Assembly (NCBI GenBank): GCA_916613615.1
Contig: OU744725.1
Coordinates: 55,183,075 to 55,247,074 of the forward strand
Origin: Steromphala cineraria
Taxonomy: Eukaryota; Mollusca; Gastropoda; Trochida; Trochidae
Direction of reading: 5' to 3'
DNA length: 64,000 nucleotides
Shown: positions 12,088 through 47,865 of the stretch, piece by piece
Numbering within the stretch: the stretch's first letter is position 1
Layout: each line of letters starts with the position of its first letter
The notes under the pieces: model-generated
Databases searched by the model: none
The model's input: only the letters and a program-made list of their open reading frames with translations
What the model was told of the DNA's origin: nothing
Translations under genes and position numbers: made by a program

Positions 12088-12487
12088 TAAAGAAGTTGTT
12101 TATGACTTCTCAAACACTACATTTCAAGCCAAAATAAACACCATCAACGGTATGAATTAGATAAACGTGTACGTCAACGTTATAATACACCTGAGACACA
12201 CAAACGACTTGCCATTGCATTGCAAAAGATTGGGAAGGAATTTCATGTAGGGACTCATCAATTTGTCCGCTCATTTTCAAAAGGATGTCAAGCAAGAATT
12301 CATTTTGTGTTCAACAGAATACGGAAACATACATAAAACTATTTTTCTCCCCTTTGCTTACTCTTTGTCTACAAACAGGTAAATTTTCGCTTTGATACCA
12401 TTGTAACTTTCTGACATTTGTGGTTTTTAAGGTGAAGTAACAACTTCTTTGTGAAATTATATATGCGTTTCTTTTTTGGGACAGTAT

Positions 12488-12802
12488 ATGTATATTTTTC
12501 TATTTTCGACAAGAACAAGTTTGGAGTATAAACATGAAAACTGTTCCAACTTAGTAGTATGTTTTTGTTTGTGCGCTTCAGTAGTTAATAATCAATCTTA
12601 AACACAGCAAGATGTCATGTTATATTTCTGGGTGTATATGTTTGGAATACATATGAAAAATAGTTCTTGTTTGGTAAATTGACCATAAAAAGCTGGATTA
12701 ATTCTGATGGTGTAGAATATTAAAACGCAATTTTGAATGAAAGGAAATAAAAATTTAAGTTATAAAGTAGTAAAAGCATGACCAACATCACAAATAATAA
12801 AA
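12488..12802. other. Gene-free spacer
   Basis: AT-rich sequence between the Tc1-like relic and the next MITE. Nothing recognised. Confidence 0.5.
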
Positions 12803-13145
12803 TACCGTATTTCCTCGAATAGACGCCCCCGGCGTGTATTCTTTCAGACCCACTTTACCCCCGGCGTGTATTTCTTTCAGACCCCCTTTACCCCTGGCGT
12901 GTATTCGAGACCCGGCGTCTATTCGAGGCCGGCGTCTATGTTTTTAGTAGGAAACAAATATTATAGATGGTGTAAAGGGGGAATACTTTATTTCAATTCA
13001 ACTACGGGAGCATTAATTAATGAACTTATCACCCGGCGTTTATTCGAGACCCGGCGTCTATTCGAGACCTGGCGTCTATTTACTAAAAACAGCCATACCC
13101 CCGGCGTCTATTCGAGACCCGGCGTCTATTCGAGGAAATACGGTA
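12803..13145. mobile_element. TACCGTATTTCC MITE with GGCGTCTATTCGAG repeats
   Basis: The 343-bp element has inverted ends TACCGTATTTCCTCGAAT and its complement, with TA at both edges. Subterminal regions hold several GGCGT(C/G)TATTCGAGACCC units in both halves. It is open in one frame for 106 codons only because of these repeats, not because it codes for anything. Confidence 0.85.
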
Positions 13146-13147
13146 TA

Positions 13148-13167
13148 GGCGGCGGCGGCGGCGGCGG
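13148..13167. repeat. (GGC)n microsatellite
   Basis: About six GGC triplets directly after the MITE end. Confidence 0.85.
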
Positions 13168-13356
13168 TAGCAGCTTAATTGTATAGCGATATCTCCATAA
13201 CACACAGCCATGCTCAAAGCGTTTTCTAAGAACAAATAAAAAGAATGTAAGGAACACTAAGTGTCCCCTATATACTTATATCTCAGCGTATGGTTACAGT
13301 TATGTATTCTACAAAAAAACACCATGTTACTGACATGAATGAGTTATAAAATAATA

Positions 13357-13615
13357 TAGCCATTGGCTCTGTAGCTCATCAGGCTTCATATCATTTTTGC
13401 TTTAAGGTGTGGCAAATGTGGTTCCCCCCTTTGTAGGTACCACAGGGTCACCAAATGTACAAGTCTGAATCCTCACTACCAGCTTTCTAGGCCTTATTCT
13501 TCTGGAGAAGAGGTCGAAAAGGCACAAAGTTTACGAATGGACGGACGGAAGGACGCCGAACACCATGCCCTGCCATGCCATAAGCCCATCGGGCCTATCA
13601 GGCCAGATGAACTAA
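13357..13615 (+). mobile_element. TAGCTCATCAGG element, short complete copy
   Basis: It starts ATAGCCATTGGCTCTG then TAGCTCATCAGGC, and ends with GGCCAGATGAACTAAA, an imperfect inversion of the start. It contains GGACGGACGGA and the CCATGCCATAAGCCCATC word typical of the family's right end. No ORF. Confidence 0.8.
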
Positions 13616-14875
13616 AATTAAGAGCTAGAAAATACTGCATTTATGATCGAGAGGTTCTGTTAATGACCTAAAACCTGTTTGCAAATCATAAACTTTTTGG
13701 GAAACAGTAATCTATTATAATCTATCAGCTACTTCCGATTCTAAATAAGTCTCTTTGTCGAGTTAACATATCAAATACATTAGTTTTGATGGAATTGGTA
13801 TACATGTACGCTTCAACGGTTGGTGATAATGAACAATAATTAATTCAAAGTATCATGTCGGTTTTATTGCGAGAATGTATAGAGTAGAATACAAAACATT
13901 CTTGTTTGTTGAATATACCATTATAACAATATAATTGTTATGCTGAAGGCAAATTGTAGGGAATATTAATTGGTATTTACACCAGTTTAACCTGAACATA
14001 CTTCCTTATGGAGTTTGAAGGGAGAAAAGTGTGTTAACCCTCCTATCCTATCTGCGAGCTCAGAGGTCCTGTAGTAACTTTATGTTTCTGTAGAAATAGT
14101 TGTAATCGTTTTAGAATACCCATATTCCAGGTATTCCTGTAAAATCTTAAACATGGCACTGTCGCAGAATATAATCACTCGTAAATAATTTTTCCAAAAA
14201 TTATATCATTTTTACAATCTGCAGTTGGTAATTGCTTCCTGGGGCCTCTTGAGACATTCAGTGGTCAATTTTATTTTACAAAATTTAATACCATTATGAG
14301 CTTAAAACTGGAATTGTAAGCAAGTACCAGAAACACAGGACTAGGTATTGAAATATATCTTCTGAGAGACTCTAAGGTCCAATCTACATACCAGTTTTAT
14401 TGGCCTCCTTAAATCAAGGGTTTGTAATTTCAGTACAGATTTTCCTGATGCAAAGTGGTAGGAGTGATATTGTGTAGAGCAGCAGAATATTCTCTCCTAG
14501 TTAACCTAAGACCGTTCAGCTGAGTAACATAAAGTATTGAGGAATCTGATCAAATCTCAAACATCTACATCAGTCATCAAGAAGTCTCCAAGTCCATCAA
14601 CAGGAAAAAATGTCTCAAATATCCAAATCACAAGAGAACAAACTGTTCACTTCCTATGTTTTATTGAGCATTAACTGGTAAGCTTTGAAAACAATACACA
14701 GCAGTGACTTTCATCGGGCCACATTTGACGTCCTAGATCTCTGGTTGTGTGGTCAATCTCTAGCCACGCCCACTTAGTGACTGACTCCACATATGGTACA
14801 GCTTCTAACAGGAACAGAGGGTTTGAGCGGCTTGTCAACATACAACAAGGACTTGTCACTTTTGGGAAAGTATCT

Positions 14876-15075
14876 GTCAATCTTTGACACGATTGGGGGA
14901 TCTTTGACAAAGTTTTGTCAACCTTTGACTTGATTGGGGCATCTTTGACAAAGTTTTGTCAACCTTTGACATGATTGGGGCATCTTTGACAAAGTTTTGT
15001 CAACCTTTGATGTGATTTTTTAAACTTTGACAAAGAATTGTGTGAACTTGTCAATCTTTGACACTATTTAGTCAA
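14876..15075. repeat. 54-bp tandem repeat, about 3 units
   Basis: The unit contains ATCTTTGACAAAGTTTTGTC then AACCTTTGAC and TGATTGGGGC. TTTGACAAAG and GACAAAGTTTTGTC make each unit partly palindromic. Units decay on both sides. Confidence 0.8.
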
Positions 15076-16925
15076 ACTAAGACATTATTTTAATAAACAC
15101 TTTCCCCAGACTTGCATTATTATTATCCATATCTTACATTTGATATCAAGTACACCTTAGTCATCAAAATTTTTGTTATAAAGTAAATTTGTCAATTCAA
15201 TTGATACCAATATCTACTCAATTATTAACAGTTATTGACAATCATAAATTTGAAAGCAAAAACTACTCTTCTGTTAAAATGTTATTTGACATCAATCCTT
15301 ACCAATAAGAACATAGAACATATACCCAGAAAAATTGTCAAATAAAGAAAAGATATTTTTATCATAAAAGTTTGTCAATTTAGAAATCAATGTATGGAAC
15401 ATATTTGAATACCTATAATTTCAAATGAAAAACTAATCATTCTTTAAATAAACTGATAAATTAAATTAAAAATCAAATTGTAATCAAGAGCTTGCAATTG
15501 AAGACTTTCCCAAATGTGACAAGGTACTTGTCAAAACAAGACAAGGGACAAGTTGATATCAACATCACCATAAATACACCAATGGCAAACAAGTCAAACA
15601 TGAAATGTATATATAAATACATGTATATATTTATTACCTTGCTGACTCGGATTAGTAAATATCGGAACAGTGGAACGGAAAAACAGACAAGTTGCCACTC
15701 ATACAAAATGGACAGCATATTTATTAATTGATTAATTAACATAATCAAGTAAGATAATGATTCTAATGAAGTCAACAACAATGAAGTAAAACATGTAGAA
15801 GAACGAAGGTCCTTCAGAAAACATAGCATTAACTTCTGAGACATGTCATCGACAACTTTCCCCTCTATTTCTGCACTTACGGGCAATTAATTCTTATTTT
15901 TGTGTTGTATTTTACTTTTAATCTGCAGGTTTTTTGGGTTTTGAATACTGAAATTCATTTAAAGATAATGCATATATTTCCAAAAATATTAACCGATTTT
16001 GAAAAATATATACTGACAAATACCTGAATATTTACTATTTAATTTGGTACTGCCAAATTAATTTATTCATGATCATTTTTAATTTTAATGCAATTGAAAA
16101 TCCTGAATGGTTTTTGTTGACAAACTTGTTGAAATTCTTGTTGAAATTAAATTGGGAAAATATATCAAGTGGCAAATCAACCGGAGTCAAAATAAAAGAA
16201 GTTAATTGTCAAAAAATGTCCCTTTGCTAAAACAGCTACCAGTACCCAAAATAAATCACCACTGTTGAAAGATTGACATAATTTTCTACAGTTCTCTGGT
16301 GTAGCAACTTCAAAGACAAACTTTATGGTATGTCGGGGCTGTGAAAGGCACCAATTTATAGATGAGCCTGATATTCAAGGGAATTGATTCTCTATTCATG
16401 TTATTTTAGATGCTCCAATATTCCATAGCAGTGTCTTAGACTTCCAGTAACATTTCAAAAATAAATGTCAGCAACTGTTCCTACAGCCTTTAAGAGATTT
16501 CTAGTCCATTCATTTGTATTGTACCTTTGGCATTGAATTAAGAAAGAAAAAACAAGAAATTACCTCTCTAGGCATTTTGAGATTGCTTCTCCCTCAAGTT
16601 AGATACATAAATAAATGTAATACAAACCAAAAACGCCTCTTCATCAATGACGTCTATCATATTGGTGTGCATTTGAGACAATTCTGATGCATTTGAGTAT
16701 TGCAGAAAGGATTTTTCATACACATTGGTAAATGATGTAAATTCACATGTGCCGGTCATAAAGCATGTCTTAAAGATTATGTACAAAAATATCGACAAGC
16801 TCAGAAAACTTTAAAGGATATATAGTGATTGTTAATCCCTAACTTAATTCAGCTAACAATTACGCTCACAATTTCTTCAATTTACAAATCCTATGTGTCA
16901 CATTTACTCATTTCTATTTTATCTT

Positions 16926-17160
16926 AATGACTTCAAAGTCAATGACTTCAAATTCAATAACAATAAACTGAATGACTTCAAATTCAATAACAATAAACTG
17001 AATGACTTCAAAATCAATGACTTCAATTTCAATGACTTCAATGTCAATGACTTCAAAATCAATTACTTTAATGTCAATGACTTCAAAATCAATTACTTCA
17101 ATTTCAATTACATCAAATTCACTGACTTTAACATCAATGACTTCAATGCAATAACTGAAC
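16926..17160. repeat. 15-bp tandem repeat (AATGACTTCAAATTC)
   Basis: About fourteen degenerate units of AATGACTTCAA(A/T)NTC. An interspersed AATAACAATAAACTG doublet is duplicated. The forward frame gives an NDFK/NFN repeat peptide, which I take as a by-product of the period being a multiple of three. Confidence 0.85.
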
Positions 17161-18460
17161 TTGAATCAAAATAATTTTTACTGATCATTTGCATTACAAA
17201 TATAAGAAAAGTTATTTAAATGATGATACAATATCACAAGAAGTGCATGGCAAGATTGGTCTGCAGACATAAGATACTGGCAATCTCAAGATAGCTGGCT
17301 TCCTAACTACAGTAAACCAATACTGATTGCAAACGAGCACATATTGGTAGAAGAGTATGGGGCTACTAGCCTAAACAAGCCCTTAGAAATGGTTGCAAAA
17401 CCAAACAGAAAGCTAATTCCTTTGACTGAAAAATTTTGGAAGAAAAAAGTATCAGGATTTTATGGATGCTTCAGGTGGATTTAATCTTGACCCTTGGAGA
17501 TTCAATAATGTATATCAGTAAAGAGGCATTTTATTCTTCAATTAATATTGTATGAAAAATTTGTTATGTCTTTTATTCTTTTTCTGAAGACAAATTTGTA
17601 TTCCTTCACCTCAAATGCTTTATCTTCTCAGAATACCCTACTTTGCTTAATACCATAAACTCACTTTTAGTTTTTTACATCTGTAATATTTGTTCCTTAG
17701 ACCTAGAACCTTATGCTAGATACTAATTCTGCCATTTTTCGCTAATCTTTAAACATGAAAATATTTTACAAAAATTTTGAATGGAGAATTTTGGTTATAT
17801 GATTCAATAATGAAATTGAAAATATCAGATATTTCAAGAGACAGAATAAATCTTACCAACAGGATTACATATGATGATATTGTCCTCTTTATACACTCAT
17901 ACCAACCTATATATATACAGAGAGGAACCCAGTCTCCAATCACCACGTACACAAACATAATAGTTCCAGTCGATATAGATCACTAATCTATAGTTAGTTT
18001 CAAATACTCTGAAATTTATCATTTTTCAATAAATAATTTACACACCTGATTATGAAATATAACTGATGTACACAATTCAACATTAACTCTTGAGGAAACC
18101 AGTACACAATATATAACATTTTGTTCTCCTTTTCAGAAAATTGAAAGGGGAGATAACTCTTATTTTCTATTTACAATGGCTGAATTATGCTCAAGGACTT
18201 CAAATATCTTAGAACCCAACTATCAATCTTGCCAGAAAAACAGTAATACATCAAATCTGAAGTTGAGGTAGAGAGTAAATACAATTTTTTAAAACCCACT
18301 CTTTATATGTTATGGTTTGTTATTCGTTTCATTAATTGTTCAATTTATATATACTATTAAGACATACTTTTCACTTTAAATGAATTCAAACAAAGGTAAC
18401 CTGAAATCAATATCACATAACTTATTGTTCATTTCTCTGATATTCTATTGCTTGGATTAA

Positions 18461-18778
18461 TTAAGGGGGCAGTAGCATATTCAAAATTTTCCTATTTCTT
18501 ATATTATTTCCCAAAAAATATTATTTGAGGCTAAATGTATTATCTTCAGATATAAAATAATCTCAATCTGATAAGCCGTAATTATCAGGTATTGAGCAAA
18601 AACAGCAATTTTAGTGTGAACACCTTTAAATCATTTGAGATAGGGACTTCATAGCTTTAACATTTTACGTACATTTTAGAACGGTCACATTGAATTCAAT
18701 AAAATTGTCAATCAATTTGTTACATTTCTTGTTTATTTATTCTTTTAATTACCTTAAAGAACACACTACTGCCCTTCT
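18461..18778. mobile_element. TTAA MITE relative, diverged copy f
   Basis: It begins TTAAGGGGGCAGTAGCATAT and ends ACACACTACTGCCCTT, with AATCTCAATCTGATAAG and GTGAACACCTTTAAATCA words in family order. It is too diverged to be a recent copy. Confidence 0.55.
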
Positions 18779-20181
18779 TAGTGGATGTGTATTACAAGGG
18801 TGGCTACCTGTTGTTGAGGTAATCAGTTCCTTCTGGTTTCAGCAAAACTTTTATTGTTATGAAGCTCTGAGAAGTCATTCATTTAACATTTAACTTTGGG
18901 ATCCAAAGAGGAAATTATAAAATGTTCATAACAAAAATATTATACAGGAAAATCTTAAAAGCAGTTCCATAAGAAAGGGTTTGAAGAGCAACTGACTTTA
19001 TCATAGCACACAAGACTTCACAATACAAAAGCTGAAGTTCAAGGAAAATAAAGTATTTTGAACTTCATAAGCAAATGGCTTCATGACATGACCTAAGAAT
19101 TTAAAACTTCTATAAGCTGTTAGGAAGTTCTAAAACGATTGTTGTTCATAAAAAGTAAGGGGTAAATGAAAACTGATTTTTTTTCAACTAAGGTATTCTT
19201 ATTTTGATCTACAAATTGTTACTTGGGCGAGATGAAAGTCCCTTAAATGCATCAGTGGTATGACTAGTATATTTGTTAAAGAATCTTTATATAGATATAT
19301 AGTTCATTTAAAGCAGAGACACGACATTACTTTTATCCCCAAAGAATTAAAATCATAACAACAAAATTAATTTCAAGAGATTAACTCAAGTTATCAATTA
19401 AAGACTGATGAAAGTAAGAGAAAACATTCTTCATTGGGTACGAGGTTGATGATACATGATCCAAATTTTACAATTGAATTACCTCCCCTTGAACAAACTG
19501 ATTTGAAGAGAAATGCGTAGAACATGTTAGCATGAATGAATTTGGTTTAAAAAATTTGGCTTTCTTAAAAGAACATATCAGTGAATTCTAAACGCAACAT
19601 CATTCAAACTAAAAAACGGTAAAATATCAGCTTTTGTGGTAAAAACCTTTCCTTCAGCAACAAGGACTAAAAGATGTGTAAAATGATATTCAAAGGGAGG
19701 TAACTCTACTATCACAGCAGCAAGGATTCATTAACGAGAACAGATTGACAGCGTCGGCCAGGACCTGACGGCTTGATAATAAATATAGCGCATGTCAAAA
19801 GTGATTTACAAATCTTTTCCATATATAAATAAAACTGTGTATGAGGACACGTGTGCACAGATATTGATTGTGTAGAGTGAGCATTCCACGATTATTTACA
19901 CAACAGTAGTTGGTCACAATATATACAGATTTAAACCTCTTAATCCACAAATATAATGGAAAATAGTCTCATATACATCACATCAATGCACACCTCTCTA
20001 AAAACATTTCCTGATCGATTTTTGTCTTGTCAAAACTTAACACCGTTGGCTAGACATTTGATAATGATCTAGTTGACACCCTTAACCCTTTCCCTTCAGC
20101 AGACGGCCTCGGCTGCCGAGCATTTTCACAGTTCAGAGTCATCAGGCTGGCAATATCAACTCATCAGTACCATGCTGTCTA

Positions 20182-20187
20182 TTTATT
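20182..20187 (-). terminator. Candidate PDE3 polyadenylation signal
   Basis: AATAAA on the minus strand (TTTATT on plus), about 760 nt after the stop codon. It is the first canonical hexamer I noticed downstream of the CDS. No transcript evidence is available, and other 3' ends are possible. Confidence 0.3.
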
Positions 20188-20949
20188 AGCATCAGTTAGA
20201 AGGTAAGAAGGAGGGAAGGGTAGCTACTACCGATCTGAAGCATCAATCTACCATCAATCTGCAGCACGTCGTGAGACTTCTAGCACCTTTTTTGGCTAAA
20301 TATTGATAAACACAACAGACTGAAGGTGCTTTCACTGGCTACAGGTGCTCAGATACAACATCAGTTGGTAGACTGGGTAGACTTCAAAGGGAGACAACTT
20401 ATGGGTGAATGGATCGAGACATGAGAAAGATGTGTTGCATTTGCTTGTTGCATCTGCTGACATATGTGTTAACTGATTGTTCTGGAAATACTTTCGTAGG
20501 AAAGTCGTCAGTTGAGCAGAGTCACATTGGGATAAAACTCCCAACATGCGAAAATTCAGATTGAGGTAAGAATGGTGAAATCTCTGTAACGTGGTTGATC
20601 ACTCGCAATACATTTCACTGAATACAACGCTCCTCTTCTTTTCAAGGTCCAGGATCACGAGCTTGTTCTCTTTATGAAGATGGTTGAGTATACAAGAGAA
20701 TCAGCACAGTACGATCAGAAGGTTAACGTCCACGTAATCTAACTCTTACAATTGCATTTCCTTCTGTCCATCTCTGGAATACTCCAGTCCATCGCTAGAG
20801 GAGGAACTTTACCCCCTTAAGTCAATAATGGCCTCTGCCATCAACAGTTTTGGGAGAGACCATTTCAGGTTTAAGGTAGAGCAAGTTGCCATTTCACCAG
20901 TCTATGCCTGTGGTGACAGGATGGTGGTATGGGATGTAAGTCACTCTTG

Positions 20950-42845
<21,896 letters not shown>

Positions 42846-43618
42846 CTGCAAATTACAAGGTGAAGTTTGAGGTGTTGGACATGAGTTTGTTTCAATCATA
42901 TTTTCAATATAACAAATGTTGACTGAGTGAGTCGTTGTTTAGTGGGGCTTTAGCCATATTTTAGCAATAAGTGGATGGACCTGACAATCTGACTGTTTGG
43001 TTGAAGGTTGAAGACATTATTTGTGGATGTACAACTTTATTCTGAAGAGGGTATTTATTGACATGGAATGTATATTGTTGCACCAAAGAAGTTGTATATC
43101 CATAAATAATGTCTTCATTCTTCATCAACAAAACAGGCAGATTGTCATTTTCCGATTAATAATAACAGCCATAAAGAATTATTTGATTGTTTTGTTTTCA
43201 TTAGATGTGAATAATTTTAATTGTCTTGTTACAAAATGTTACTGAATAATATCTCAATCGACTCTCGTAAACATAACTGCTGAAAAAGAGTATAAAGTCA
43301 TTTTTGGCTGTTGTGTTAATGACATCAGAGACAGATAAATTAGAACACAAATCATTTTAGTAATCTAAAGATTTCTACACCATCAAGTATACAGATGTAT
43401 GAAGCAATGTTCAAAAATGAAATGTAAGCGACAATAAAACAAGTACTTATCAAGTTGTACGACAGGTGTACCGAATGAACACTCAAAACCTGATCAAACA
43501 CTCCACATTTCACCTCCTTTTTGATCAAATATCTGTAACAAGTTACGCAATGTTGGGTAGACCTTAATCAACTGTGGATAAATTAATCACAAATAGATCA
43601 CAATAAGGTGATTCTCTA

Positions 43619-44590
43619 AAAAATAGAGCCATGGGCTCTGTAGCTCATCAGACTTTTGATTGAAAAAGGTTTTGACCCCTGTGACCCCATTTAGGGTCAT
43701 TGGGTCACAAAATCTACAAGTTTTAATCCCCATTGGCCAAGGAGTCTACACACAACTTTTTAGCTCTCTAGACCATTTGGAACTGGAGGAGAAGATGAAA
43801 ATAGGTTTTGAAGGTTGTGACCCCTGTGACCCCATTTGGGGTCATGGGGTCACCAAACCTAAAATTTAGAATTCCCATTTGCCCAGGAGTCTACACACAA
43901 CTTTTCAGCTGGAACTGGAGAAGAAGGAGTAAAATATGTGTTTAAGGTTTTGACCCCTTTGACCCCAATTGGGGTCAAGGGGTAACCAAACCTAAAATTT
44001 AGAATCCCCATTGGCCAAGGAGTCTACACACAACTTTTTAGCTCTCTAGACCTTTTGGAACTGGAGAAGAAAATGAAAATAGGTTTTTAAGGTTGTGACC
44101 CATTAGGTGATGAAATCTACAATTTAGAATCCTCATTGGCCAAGGAGTCTACACACAACTTTTCAGCTCTCAGGACCTTTGGGAACTGGAGAAGAAGATG
44201 AAAATAGGTTATTAAGGTTTTGACCCCTGTGACCCCAATTGGGGTCATGAGGTCATGAAATCTACAATTTAGAATCAACATTGGCCAAGGAGTCTACACA
44301 CAACTTTTCAGCTCTCTAGACCTTTTGGAACTGGAGAAGAAGATGAAAATAGGTTTTTAAGGTTTTGACCCCTGTGACCCCATTTGGGATCATGAGGTCA
44401 TGAAATCTACAATTTAGAATCCCCAATTGCCAAGGAGTCTCCACATCAAATTTGAGCTCTCTAGAGTCATTGGTTCTGGAGAAGAAGTCGAAAATGTGAA
44501 AAGTTTACGGATGGACGGACGGACGGACGGACGCCGGACGCCATGCCATGCCATAAGCCCATCGGGTCTTTCAGACCTGATGAGCTAAAA
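43619..44590 (+). mobile_element. TAGCTCATCAGG element with six-unit internal array
   Basis: Left end AGAGCCATGGGCTCTGTAGC then TCATCAGAC; right end AGACCTGATGAGCTAAAAA, its inversion. Between them are six units of about 145 bp (AAGGAGTCTACACACAACTT, AACTGGAGAAGAAGATGAAA, TGACCCCTGTGACCCC). It then has (GGAC)n and CCATGCCATAAGCCCATC. Noncoding. Confidence 0.9.
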
Positions 44591-46597
44591 AGGAGTTTCT
44601 TATTACCATGGACTAATGAGATAAGAAAACAAAATAATCTCCAATTTTTATGATAATTGGAGATGTCTTTATTCATTAGCCCAATACCACTCAGATTTCA
44701 GAAATGGCTGTCATTTCAGAATTCAATCATATGGCCCAAATCTTTCTCTTTGTTGGAAACAATAATGAATTTATATGATATTTCTATGTTACACATATAA
44801 GGTAATGTCTTGACACAGAATGAGATTCAATATATATCATGACAGCCTCCAATCAGTTTACATGAACTGTTTGATAGCTTAGGTAAGTTTGTGTATTTGT
44901 AATACTTTTATTTAATCTGCCCTCATTTTTTCCCCCTCCCTTCAGGTTTTTCTGAAGAAAACCTCAGAGTCATGTTTCATCCTTCACCGACCCAAAAACT
45001 TTTATGTCTCTACAGGATTCAAACACAGTCCTTTTGCATTGGGGGCTAGCTTGCTTATCATTCCTCCATTGCACTTCACTGTCGTTCAAGTAATTTCATT
45101 TTCTGTAAGCATATGCTTGCTACTTTGACAGTCACTCAGAGACATAATAAACAGTCTCCATTGAGAAAAATACTTTATTTGGTCTCTTTTTCCTCTTTTT
45201 GCATTAAGTTGATACATTAACTATAAAGGTCAATAATCTCAACCAGCATGGTGCGAGATAATCATGTATACACAAAGCATAACTTTAACCCAGAGCTTAA
45301 CCTTATACCATAGACACCACTTACTAGCTGCCAGATAGTCTGGTACATTGAATCATTGTACAGTTTGTCTCCTAGATCCCCAAATCTTCATTTCCTTACT
45401 ATGAAATTCCGAACATTGAAACCTAGAAGATGGAAATTCTTGGACAACCAAACCCAGAGAAGATGATTTTTACCCTTTCAAATCTGAAATTGACTAAAAG
45501 AGATGCGCGTACAACCAAGCATGTTAACCAGTGAATGAAGTATTTTTTATGAAATCAAATGAGTGTGGTTCGTTTACCAAATAGAGGAGGCAGGCGTGTC
45601 CCTGGGTACTTCTTAACTGTCTCTCATTTAGCAACCTTTCCATCAGAGGTTTGATTGAAATATAGCCTTTGCAAAACTGATATCAACTAAATTGATGAGG
45701 GTAAGCCAGAAAACACAATTAAAGCCTTATTTCTGGCTTTGGGAGGTTAAAAGGTGTTAAAGACATACTTATTATTGGTTTCTTACTTTGGAAACAGCTA
45801 AATCACTGCATGTAAACAATTCAAACAGACATCCTTTGCAAACCATATCAAACAATCCCTTCTTTGAGGGTCATTTTAGCAGTTGGAATGCCAATAATGA
45901 AGAGGAATATAATGGATAACAACTTCTTTATTCATGGTTTGAGACATTTTATTTTTTGACACAGGCGCTTATGTTGACCTCAAGCATATCAAACATTAAC
46001 TTTAATAACAGACATCAACTAAAAGGAGATTGGAATGTTATGGAAAATTCCATTCAACCCTGCATGTAAATAGAATCTATTGCAAATCTCATCAAACAAT
46101 AGTCAAACTAAAGGAAGTTACCCCCCGAAAAAAGATACATTTCACCTACTGCATGAAAGCAGTGAATGAATTAACCTTTAGTAATCACATGAGACCCATG
46201 AGTTGAGGAATCAAACTAAAGTGGTGTGTTAACCAGATGAAGAATGTGAAGTCTTGCCCCTGGATGTTTCTAAACTGTTTGTCTCCCCATTAGCATACTT
46301 TCCATCAGAGCTTTGACCTTTAAAGAAAAAGCAATTGCCCGTAGTTTTTGTCAAGAACTCATCAAGATTGGGTTGCAGTTTTGATTAATAGGACTGGGAC
46401 CACAGAGTTGATCACAGACTGAATTTCTCTCCATCAGACTCAATAATCAGCTCATGCTGAGGCTCAGATACATACAATCATTCTCCATACCAAGCTGTAG
46501 TAGCAGCTTTAATACTCCATGAGTTTGGATCTACCAGAGTCAAAATCATAGACATTTTGCTCTATGGACCGACATATTCAACTGACAACTTATAACA

Positions 46598-46788
46598 CAG
46601 TAGAACACGGATATAGCGAACACGGATATAGCGAACACTCGGATATAGCGAACACTCGGATATAGCGAACAAATTTCAAGTTCCGTCCCTATATAATATC
46701 ATTAAAATTATATGCGTATAGCAAACACTGGATATAGCGAACTAAATTCTTTGGTACCTTGGAGTTCGTTATATCTGAGTTCTACTGT
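46598..46788. mobile_element. CGGATATAGCGAAC MITE, copy 2
   Basis: Inverted ends CAGTAGAACACGGATATAGC and GTTCGTTATATCTGAGTTCT+ACTG. CTCGGATATAGCGAACA is repeated three times near the left. ACTAAATTCTTTGGT(A/C)CCTT near the right matches 914-1089. Confidence 0.8.
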
Positions 46789-47428
46789 CCACAAATACAC
46801 TTTAATCTGAAGATTGAATGTCACCTTCGAAAGATTCATATAAACTTGCATATTCCTCCCACAAGGAGCTCCAGGGAATCACTGAATGTGAATGAGCCAA
46901 TGAAGCAGATTAATCTTCTCCAAGCGTTCACCATTTAGCACAATCTCAATAACAAGGCTCGTGTAAAATCCTCTGATTTACATCATCTTATTAGTGCTTC
47001 TAAAACTTCAGACCTGACAAGAAACATTGGTGGATTCTAGTGGGAGGGTGCCTGGGGTTCTGAACCCTCATGGAAGTAAACATATTTGTCAAGATTCCTT
47101 GATTCCCACTGAAAAAACACTTGTTTGATGCTGGTAGATTTGACTCAAATTAACTCTTTACCCAAGTAGATTAAATGACACAATGTGAATGACTATACTG
47201 AATCAAGGCAACATGGACCTCAAAATAGTCATTACGAACCATCATCATCTTCCATACTTTGTACATATAAGGCATATCTTTTTTTATCAAATTTAGAACT
47301 TTGAAAAGGTTTTCTTGACCGGTAAAAATTTGAAGTATTGAGAAAATGACAATGTAAATGTAAAATACATCTTCAATACTGATGAATAATGGTCACCACA
47401 TGATGTACGTATAACAAATATCGTGCAA

Positions 47429-47496
47429 ATATAACCCTTAAAATATTTACCATTTCAAGTTAATATAACCCTTAAAATATTTACCATTTCAAGTTA
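47429..47496. repeat. 34-bp direct duplication
   Basis: Two adjacent perfect copies of ATATAACCCTTAAAATATTT + ACCATTTCAAGTTA. Confidence 0.9.
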
Positions 47497-47865
47497 ATAA
47501 CGCCAACTCCATCAGCCTACAATGATACAGTGTAAAATGACCATGAATATGTTTTAATGATGCAATTTTCATTACCAATTAAGTTAGTCTCACCATGACA
47601 TAGTTTACAACATAGACTTCAACCTGATCATCACAGTCTGGCACGTCTTCAGTGTACGTATACGGTGAACAGACAATCGGACAGACAGAACCCATATCTG
47701 CATATCCAGCCCACTTCATGGCAACCAAGAATGACCCTTCAGAAGCATCATTAAACGGCTTTCAGATATCCATTGCACATCATGGCTTGCACAAAGAATC
47801 CAACTGTCAGAAGGTTTGTGGTTGAAGAATAAAAGAAGACATTTCCTTCAAGAACCAATAGCTGT

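Larger units (their letters stand above)
10629..12487 (+). mobile_element. Decayed Tc1/mariner-like transposon
   Basis: The termini are inverted: ACTCTCCAAAAAAAGAAACG near 10630 and its diverged complement CGTTTCTTTTTTGGGACAGT near 12485, each next to TATATA. Subtracting the nested MITE (11720-12087) gives about 1.49 kb, a typical Tc1-class length. The interior carries the transposase relic annotated separately. Confidence 0.7.
13616..20180. other. Intergenic stretch 3' of PDE3
   Basis: No gene is recognised. It holds a 54-bp tandem repeat (14876), a 15-bp tandem repeat (16926) and a TTAA-type MITE relic (18461). One open frame on the minus strand near 15473-15886 translates to a hydrophobic, AT-driven sequence without a recognisable family. 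Confidence 0.55.

Noticed and set aside
12866..13186. 106-codon frame with repeated PGVYSRP peptides
   Set aside because: Lies across a TACCGTAT MITE and a GGC run. The peptide repeats come from the GGCGTCTATTCGAG units.
15473..15886. 137-codon minus-strand hydrophobic frame
   Set aside because: AT-driven hydrophobic composition, first codon is not ATG (the first ATG is internal), no family match and a rich TAATTAAT context.
16893..17174. NDFK-repeat protein frame
   Set aside because: The 15-bp minisatellite period is a multiple of three, so the open frame is expected without coding function.
44980..45070. tRNA-derived SINE on the minus strand (GTTTGAATCC B-box-like)
   Set aside because: Only a B-box match. 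The A-box spacing and sequence are poor and no copies were seen in the window.
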